NCBI GenBank assembly: GCA_910585235.1
Contig: CAJUCM010000001.1
Location: 1 to 64,000 of the forward strand
From: an uncultured Christensenella sp.
Lineage (GTDB): Bacteria > Bacillota > Clostridia > Christensenellales > Borkfalkiaceae
Reading direction: 5' to 3'
DNA length: 64,000 nucleotides
The stretch's first letter is position 1. The number at the start of each line of letters is the position of its first letter. Positions 59,734 to 64,000 of the stretch are shown piece after piece. A program made the translations under genes and the position numbers. Under the pieces are notes generated by a model, which did no database searches, had not been told where the DNA came from, and was given only the letters and a program-made list of their open reading frames with translations.

Positions 59734-60033
59734 TCATACAAGTTTGAACCATACGTAGAAGGTCGTTTCAACGTAATCCAAAGTTTCGTAACGGTCTTTT
59801 TCTTTGTTGAATATGTTTACGTTTTCGTAGGCAAGCGTTACATATCCTTTGTATTCATCGGGTTTTGTTACGGACGATTTACACTGTTTCGTAACGTCCT
59901 CAAACACCCGTATGTACGGATTACCTTTACTTGAGGTGGATGGAATTAACAGGTTGCCTTCAACCAGATAACCAACACCTTTCCAAGTTTTGTCTCTGTT
60001 CACCTTTGAAATCGAGTAAACAACTTTTTGCAT
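59734..60033 (-). CDS. Hypothetical 99-residue protein, first of the leftward operon
   Basis: A mixed alpha/beta protein (VVYSISKVNRDKTWKGVGYLVEGNLLIP, then YKGYVTLAYENVNIFNKEKDRYETLDYVETTFYVWFKL). GGAGG lies eight bases before the ATG at 60033. It heads the operon of seven small element genes running to the PcfK-MutS gene. Its leader (60041-60143) is nearly duplicated, in inverted orientation, at 60278-60340. No family recognised. Confidence 0.62.
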   Translation of the reverse strand: MQKVVYSISKVNRDKTWKGVGYLVEGNLLIPSTSSKGNPYIRVFEDVTKQCKSSVTKPDEYKGYVTLAYENVNIFNKEKDRYETLDYVETTFYVWFKLV

Positions 60034-60040
60034 CTTTGAT

Positions 60041-60143
60041 ACCTCCAAATTTTTTTATTTTTTTTCCTTTTCGGTAGGGCAAACGAGGCATAGCTCTTCA
60101 TTTGCAGACGACACATTTGGAAACTTGAACCCAAAGTCAACGG
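60041..60143 (-). repeat. Conserved leader element, leftward copy
   Basis: Read on the minus strand it starts CCGTTGACTTTGGG, contains GAAGAGCTATGCC and CCGAAAAGGAAAAAAA, and ends TTTGGAGG, the ribosome site of the leftward operon. The same blocks in the same order occur on the plus strand at 60278-60340, with about 40 fewer bases between them. Confidence 0.75.
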
Positions 60144-60196
60144 TGGCGTTGATTCATGAATGATAAAAGGAAATAGAGCCACCACCAAAAAATTGC

Positions 60197-60236
60197 ATAA
60201 AAAGAAAAGACACCGAACATACAAGCTCGGTGTTTT
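60197..60236 (-). terminator. Hairpin between the two leader copies
   Basis: ACACCGA (60210-60216) and TCGGTGT (60227-60233), followed on the minus strand by CTTTTCTTTTT. It lies between the two leader copies, with no obvious minus-strand gene reading into it, so it may end a short RNA. Confidence 0.5.
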
Positions 60237-60277
60237 AAGATATAAAGTTCGGTTACAAAGCCAAAGCAATTTTTTGC

Positions 60278-60340
60278 CCGTTGACTTTGGGGAAGAGCTA
60301 TGCCACGATAAGCCCAACGAAAAGGAAAAAAATTTGGAGG
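60278..60340 (+). repeat. Conserved leader element, rightward copy
   Basis: CCGTTGACTTTGGG, GAAGAGCTATGCC, ACGAAAAGGAAAAAAA and TTTGGAGG follow each other as in the leftward copy. A GTG just after the GGAGG could open an 18-codon peptide, but the next real gene (dinB-like) starts 90 bases later. Confidence 0.72.
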
Positions 60341-60429
60341 GGCTGTGCTTAATCTGTGTATAAACAAGGCTGCATCATGTTCAAACCGCCTTAGCATTTT
60401 ATAGTATATATCACGCATACTGATAGCGT

Positions 60430-61680
60430 ATGCGGACGATTTTGCACAGCGACTTGAATAACTTTTATGCGTCGGTGGAGTGTTTACGTCGCCCCGAAAT
60501 ACGGAATAAGCCCGTGGTTGTCGTGGGAAACAAAGAGGATCGGCACGGCATCGTGCTTGCCAAAAACATGATCGCCAAGAAAGCGGGAGTAAAGACGGGC
60601 GACGTGTATTGGGAGGCACGGCAAAAATGCGGGAAAGAGCTCGTTGAGGTGCAGGCGGACTTCGGGGAATATCTGAAAGTTTCCAAAGAGGTGCGTAAAA
60701 TCTACGAGGACTATACCGATCGAATCGAAGCATACGGGATAGACGAATGTTGGCTGGACGTAACGGCAAGTTTGAACTTATTCGGTAGCGGGGTGCAGAT
60801 AGCCCATACGATACGCGAGCGGGTGAAGAAGGAAATCGGCATTACGGTCAGCGTGGGCGTAAGCTGGAATAAGATTTTTGCAAAGCTCGGCTCGGATATG
60901 AAGAAGCCAGACGCCGTTACCGAAATCACCGAAGAGAATTATAAAGAGGTGGTTTGGTCGTTGCCTGTGGAAGAATTGCTTTATGTAGGAAACGCAACCA
61001 AACAGAAGCTCAACCGTATCGGTGTCAAGACAATCGGGCAGTTGGCACAGAGCGACGAAAACCTGCTTGTTCGCTTACTTGGCAAATGGGGAAGTTATCT
61101 TCAAACCTTTGCGAACGGTAAGGATAATTCGCCCGTGACGACGGTAGACGAGGAAGAGAATATCAAGTCGATCGGAAACAGTTTGACCGTTTACCGCGAC
61201 CTAAAAGACGAAGAGGACGTACAAATGGTTTTACACCTGCTTTCGGATTCGGTTGCGGCGCGTATGCGGGAAGCGGGACTTACAAGAGCACGAACGGTGC
61301 ATGTTTATGCCCGCGCTACCGATCTGAGCGGGTATCAGAAGCAGGGCAAACTCGCGCGCCCGTGTTCGAATGCCTTGGAAATCGGGAAGAAGGCGTTTGC
61401 ACTTTTTCGGGAAGTATATCCGTGGGATAATTATGTGCGGGGACTCGGCGTATCCGTTTCCGATTTCTGCTTCGGTGCAGAGCAACTCGATTTGTTCGGC
61501 GGGCTGGAAACAGACGAAAAACAACGAAGATTAGATGCGGCGGTCGATAAGCTGCGCAAGAAATACGGAAACAACATCATTCAATCAGCAATCGTGTATA
61601 AAGACCCGAAGATAAAAGATATGGATATAAAGGGTGAACATATTATTCATCCTTACAGTTTTTTCAAAAACGGAACGTAA
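60430..61680 (+). CDS. Y-family DNA polymerase (DinB/UmuC-like)
   Basis: A 416-residue translesion polymerase. Catalytic acids: Asp8 in HSDLNNFYASVE and Asp105-Glu106 in YGIDECWLDVT. The helix-hairpin-helix region VGNATKQKLNRIGVKTIGQLA (about 185-205) and a little-finger domain follow. A QLDLFGGLE motif near the C-terminus (about 355) resembles a beta-clamp binding motif. The chromosome's own clamp gene lies in this window. No Shine-Dalgarno is visible; the ATG lies inside a CGCATAC/GTATGCG palindrome. It is convergent with an SRAP gene. Together they look like a DNA-damage tolerance pair carried by the island. Confidence 0.93.
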   Translation: MRTILHSDLNNFYASVECLRRPEIRNKPVVVVGNKEDRHGIVLAKNMIAKKAGVKTGDVYWEARQKCGKELVEVQADFGEYLKVSKEVRKIYEDYTDRIEAYGIDECWLDVTASLNLFGSGVQIAHTIRERVKKEIGITVSVGVSWNKIFAKLGSDMKKPDAVTEITEENYKEVVWSLPVEELLYVGNATKQKLNRIGVKTIGQLAQSDENLLVRLLGKWGSYLQTFANGKDNSPVTTVDEEENIKSIGNSLTVYRDLKDEEDVQMVLHLLSDSVAARMREAGLTRARTVHVYARATDLSGYQKQGKLARPCSNALEIGKKAFALFREVYPWDNYVRGLGVSVSDFCFGAEQLDLFGGLETDEKQRRLDAAVDKLRKKYGNNIIQSAIVYKDPKIKDMDIKGEHIIHPYSFFKNGT

Positions 61681-61712
61681 TGCGGCGGACCTATATCCAG
61701 CCGCATTTTAAC
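61679..61712. terminator. Shared terminator between dinB-like and SRAP genes
   Basis: AATGCGGC (61679-61686) and GCCGCATT (61700-61707) around a 13-base loop, with T-rich DNA to the right. It lies between convergent genes. Confidence 0.7.
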
Positions 61713-62253
61713 CTGTTTTTAGTTTGATTTTATTTCCTTCATGAATATAATCGGACGCAAAATAAAGGTCAGTCAAATACTTGTGCTTGATATGATTTTC
61801 CGCAATCACAGGAATGCGGTTGTGATATTTTGCAACGGGCGGCGTTGCGTTTTTCGTGAGAATGATAAATCGGTGTTCTCCGTCCTCAACGCGGTAAAAT
61901 CCGCAAAGGTATAATAAGCCGCCATCGTTTCGCGTGAAATAATATTTCCTCTTTTCGCTATCCCATTCATAAAAACCGTTTGCGGGAATGAGGCATCGTC
62001 TTTCTAAAAAACTCTTACGAAAAGTCTGCCGTTCCGTAACCGTTTCCGCACGGGCGTTAATAAGCACGCCTTTCCTGTCGAATCGTTCAAAGCCCCAACG
62101 TGCGACAATCACCTCTTCCGCCGTGAGAATAGGCGCAAAGGAAGTAGGGTAAATATCTCCGAATTTCAACATGATCTGTTGTTCATCGGGTATGTCATGT
62201 AATAGTTTCTGCGTGTCTTTACGACTGAATCCCAAATGAAATCTTCCGCACAT
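61708..62253 (-). CDS. SRAP-family protein (YedK/HMCES-like)
   Basis: A 181-residue SOS-response-associated peptidase-family protein. The invariant MCGRF start is taken as the true start because the cysteine must be second to act on abasic DNA. Further catalytic motifs are INARAET (Asn), LIPANGFYEW (Glu) and the His in AKYHNRIPVI. These proteins cross-link to abasic sites in single-stranded DNA and protect them. The ORF extends 40 residues upstream, but that part lacks family features. No Shine-Dalgarno is present, and a CATACT box lies six bases before the ATG. It is convergent with the translesion polymerase. Confidence 0.92.
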   Translation of the reverse strand: MCGRFHLGFSRKDTQKLLHDIPDEQQIMLKFGDIYPTSFAPILTAEEVIVARWGFERFDRKGVLINARAETVTERQTFRKSFLERRCLIPANGFYEWDSEKRKYYFTRNDGGLLYLCGFYRVEDGEHRFIILTKNATPPVAKYHNRIPVIAENHIKHKYLTDLYFASDYIHEGNKIKLKTG

Positions 62254-62461
62254 AAAAATAGTATGCGTTAAAACGGAATTAACATTAATACCTTTTTCAT
62301 AACATTTCTGATTCTGAAAATAAATATGTGTTTGACTTATATTTATATGCGTCATGCGATTAATGGCGTCCAAAAAAATTTTGTTCCCCCTAAAATTTAT
62401 TTGACGGGGGGGGGTAGAACTGTGGTATCATGTTATTAGTAATTATATCTTTTCCTAAGGT

Positions 62462-62500
62462 GTTCAATTGGGGTTGGCATCAGGGGGGTAGTGATATAAT
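62462..62500. other. attR: right end of the island
   Basis: The arm GTTCAATTGGGGTTGGCAT (62462-62480) is followed by CA, six Gs (62483-62488), TAGTGA and TATAAT (62495-62500). The arm is the inverted partner of the attL arm, so excision would rebuild a roughly 50-bp palindromic attP. The right half is the -10 region of the chromosomal gene at 62532. Confidence 0.82.
62474..62500 (+). promoter_or_regulatory. Split promoter of the lipoprotein gene
   Basis: TATAAT (62495-62500) is intact. In the integrated state the best -35 candidate is TTGGCA (62474-62479) at only 15 bases. The original TTGACG lies 39.8 kb away at 22631. Rejoined, the spacer would be 16-17 bases. Confidence 0.6.
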
Positions 62501-62531
62501 AAAAAAGTAAACCGAAAAGGAGACTGAGAGC

Positions 62532-63611
62532 ATGAAGAAAAAATGTAGCGTCATTTTTGCGTTCCTGTTGGCGGTCGTATGCGCGTTTGCTTTTATGGCG
62601 TGCGATTTCAACGAGGAACAGGAGAAGCCGGAACCCGTCAGGTGCGGAACGGCAACCGTCAATTATCACTATGAATACAACGTGGCGATCGAGCACTATT
62701 ATGAGGTAAAGTACACCGTGCAGATCGGAAAAAAGCATGAGATCACCGAGCACTATACGCCACCCATGAAGGCGGGCTACCGCTTTTTGGGCTGGACGAC
62801 GGAGGAAGGCGGCGCGGGCGATCCGGTGGGAACGCCGTTTTCGATCGAAGGTTCGGGCTTCGGCGGAACGGTCTACAACCTGTACGCCAAATACGAAGCG
62901 ATCCCGTTTGAAATTATCTATCACCTCGACGGCGGGACCAATCACGCGGATAATCCGACGTCGCTCACGGGCAAAAAGACGCTGAAAAACCCGACCAAGG
63001 AAAAACATAATTTCTTGGGCTGGTACCGCGATCCCGAATTTAACGTTTATACGGGGACCGCTTCCATGATCGACGACGAAACGACGACGGTGGAGCTGTA
63101 TGCAAAATGGCAGCGCTTCTATGAGATCGCCTACGTTTCCGATCAACCGAAAGTGCATGTAAAGGGAGACCAGAGCACTCGCCCGCAATATACGTTTACC
63201 GAAGAGGACTTGGAGTTCACCGTTCGGTTGAGTCCCGAATACTTTGAAAACTATCTGTTCCTCGGCTGGGAATGCGAAGAGGGCGGAGAACTTGTAAAAG
63301 AAGCAGAAATCACGATCGACCCCAAAACGGAAAAAAGCGATCGCACCTTTACCGCGCGCTATCTGGTGGCTTCCAACCCCGCGAACACCAAGGGGCTCAG
63401 AACGCTGATCTCCTACGGAAAACATAACTTTTATGCACGGGAAGAAGTGACGCGGATCGTCGTCGAAGATAAGTACGGCAGTAAAGATTATGAAATGACA
63501 AACAGCATAACGGTATATTACAGCGGAGAGAACCCGCCCGAAGTTATTTGCAGAGAAGGGCTCACGCCGTATCTGATCCGCGACCCTGCGGAAGTGGATA
63601 AACATTTTTAA
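62532..63611 (+). CDS. Cell-surface lipoprotein with InlB/Flg_new-type repeats
   Basis: A 359-residue lipoprotein (signal peptide with lipobox FMAC, Cys23). The mature part has three or more beta-repeats of the Listeria-Bacteroides type, each with a GWxxx motif: YRFLGWTTEEGGAG, HNFLGWYRDPEFN and YLFLGWECEEGGE, preceded by strands such as FEIIYHLDGGTNHADNPTSL. Such repeats are common in surface proteins of gut Clostridia. AAGGAG lies before the ATG. The gene belongs to the chromosome, and its promoter is the integration site of the island, so its expression likely depends on whether the island is present. Confidence 0.82.
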   Translation: MKKKCSVIFAFLLAVVCAFAFMACDFNEEQEKPEPVRCGTATVNYHYEYNVAIEHYYEVKYTVQIGKKHEITEHYTPPMKAGYRFLGWTTEEGGAGDPVGTPFSIEGSGFGGTVYNLYAKYEAIPFEIIYHLDGGTNHADNPTSLTGKKTLKNPTKEKHNFLGWYRDPEFNVYTGTASMIDDETTTVELYAKWQRFYEIAYVSDQPKVHVKGDQSTRPQYTFTEEDLEFTVRLSPEYFENYLFLGWECEEGGELVKEAEITIDPKTEKSDRTFTARYLVASNPANTKGLRTLISYGKHNFYAREEVTRIVVEDKYGSKDYEMTNSITVYYSGENPPEVICREGLTPYLIRDPAEVDKHF

Positions 63612-63633
63612 TCGAATTGTAAATTCCGACCGT

Positions 63634-63668
63634 CCGCGCGCCGAAAGGCGCGCGGATATTGTTTTACG
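63634..63668 (+). terminator. Terminator of the lipoprotein gene
   Basis: CCGCGCGCC (63634-63642) and GGCGCGCGG (63647-63655) around GAAA, followed by ATATTGTTTT. Confidence 0.85.
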
Positions 63669-63702
63669 AAAAAAATTTCAGAAAAATTTTTTCGTCCCGC
63701 TG

Positions 63703-63731
63703 TTTACATTGACGGCAAAGTATGTTATAAT
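63703..63731 (+). promoter_or_regulatory. Promoter of the PEP carboxykinase gene
   Basis: TTTACA (63703-63708), 17-base spacer, TATAAT (63726-63731). The leader contains a GGGGC/GCCCT hairpin (near 63747-63761) and a GGAGG about 14 bases before the ATG, which is rather far. Confidence 0.8.
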
Positions 63732-63791
63732 ATATAAGGACAGAAAGGGGCTTTTCGCCCTGAAAATTTTTCGGAGGTAACACTTTACACT

Positions 63792-64000
63792 ATGAAAGCA
63801 TTGACCGACAACAAGAAAGTTATTGATTTCGTCAAGAAGAGCGCGGAACTTGCAACTCCCGATGAGATCGTCTGGATCGACGGCTCGGAAAAACAGCTCG
63901 AAGCGCTTAGAAAAGAGGCTTGCGCCACGGGCGAGATGATCAAGCTCAATCAGGAAAAACTTCCCGGTTGCTACTATCACCGCACGGCGGAAAACGACGT
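63792..64000 (+). CDS. pckG: Phosphoenolpyruvate carboxykinase (GTP), N-terminal part
   Basis: The first 69 codons of a gene that runs off the right edge. The sequence TDNKKVIDFVKKSAELATPD followed by EIVWIDGSEKQLEALRKEA matches the N-terminus of GTP-dependent PEP carboxykinases (TPDxxxWxDGSxxE). The enzyme interconverts oxaloacetate and PEP, in fermenters often running toward oxaloacetate. It is a chromosomal gene with its own promoter. The catalytic domain is outside the window, so identity rests on the N-terminal pattern. Confidence 0.87.
   Translation, partial: MKALTDNKKVIDFVKKSAELATPDEIVWIDGSEKQLEALRKEACATGEMIKLNQEKLPGCYYHRTAEND

Larger units (their letters stand above)
22641..62488. 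mobile_element. Serine-recombinase genomic island carrying pectin/rhamnose cargo
   Basis: About 39.8 kb bounded by attL and attR with a shared G6 core. The recombinase gene lies just inside the left end, as is usual for integrative elements. Cargo is a rhamnogalacturonan-type utilisation locus, an unrecognised surface-protein/P-loop cluster, a toxin-antitoxin pair, a leftward operon of small element proteins with a PcfK-like protein, and a Y-family polymerase/SRAP pair. No relaxase, coupling protein, VirB4, replication initiator or phage structural gene is recognisable. It may be mobilised by a helper or use an undescribed transfer route. The boundaries rest on att geometry seen in the sequence; autonomous mobility is not shown. 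Confidence 0.85.

Noticed and set aside
1..64000. CRISPR array, tRNA genes or known riboswitches
   Set aside because: I saw no regularly spaced direct repeats, no tRNA-like cloverleaf and no leader that I could match to a named riboswitch. A covariance search could still reveal something.

Overview
The window is bacterial chromosome from a Gram-positive lineage, most likely a gut member of class Clostridia (Bacillota), possibly Christensenellales-like; the exact taxon is inference. Support: vegetative promoters of the TTGACA-17-TATAAT type, strong AGGAGG ribosome sites, lipobox solute-binding proteins, ParA/ParB with parS, Jag/YidC/RnpA/RpmH order, and a YyaC sporulation-type protein beside the par genes.

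Chromosomal left part (1-22640). The 5' end of a 16S rRNA gene sits at the left edge, transcribed leftward from two tandem promoters. Positions 854-9165 hold a leftward operon with a large binding lipoprotein, two permeases and two GH43 enzymes, which looks like an arabinan/arabino-oligosaccharide uptake system. Its leader carries an intrinsic-terminator-like hairpin between promoter and gene. Next come parB, parA, ftsH, two parS sites, a CvpA-like gene, yyaC (divergent), jag, yidC, yidD, rnpA, rpmH and dnaN. A DnaA-box cluster with AT-rich DNA and TAG/TAA trios lies just upstream of dnaN (about 19983-20203) and is the likely oriC. No dnaA is adjacent. A SLOG-family gene and rsmG follow; rsmG appears leaderless.

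Genomic island (about 22641-62488, about 39.8 kb). A large serine recombinase sits at the left end. Sequences at the two ends rejoin into a roughly 50-bp imperfect palindrome (attP), and the flanks rejoin into a chromosomal promoter (attB) for the lipoprotein gene at 62532. The left two thirds of the cargo is a pectin (rhamnogalacturonan-I-like) utilisation locus: truncated AraC regulator, GH63-like enzyme, GH78 rhamnosidase, ABC importer, GH43, a 1724-residue binding lipoprotein, GH36 alpha-galactosidase, a second GH43, and the complete rhamnose pathway rhaB-rhaA-rhaD. The right third (46-62.4 kb) holds a small HTH regulator operon; an unrecognised cluster of membrane-anchored surface proteins ending with a four-helix membrane protein that has an odd P-loop; a PIN-type toxin-antitoxin pair; a leftward operon of small element proteins including a PcfK-like/MutS domain I fusion; and a convergent pair encoding a Y-family polymerase and an SRAP peptidase. 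I see no relaxase, coupling protein or VirB4, so how the element would transfer is unclear.

Right flank (62489-64000). A lipoprotein with InlB/Flg_new-type repeats, then the start of a GTP-type PEP carboxykinase gene with its promoter.

The strongest novel points are the reconstructable att sites that split a promoter, the unknown surface/P-loop module, the PcfK-MutS fusion, the duplicated inverted leader around 60 kb, and an origin detached from dnaA.
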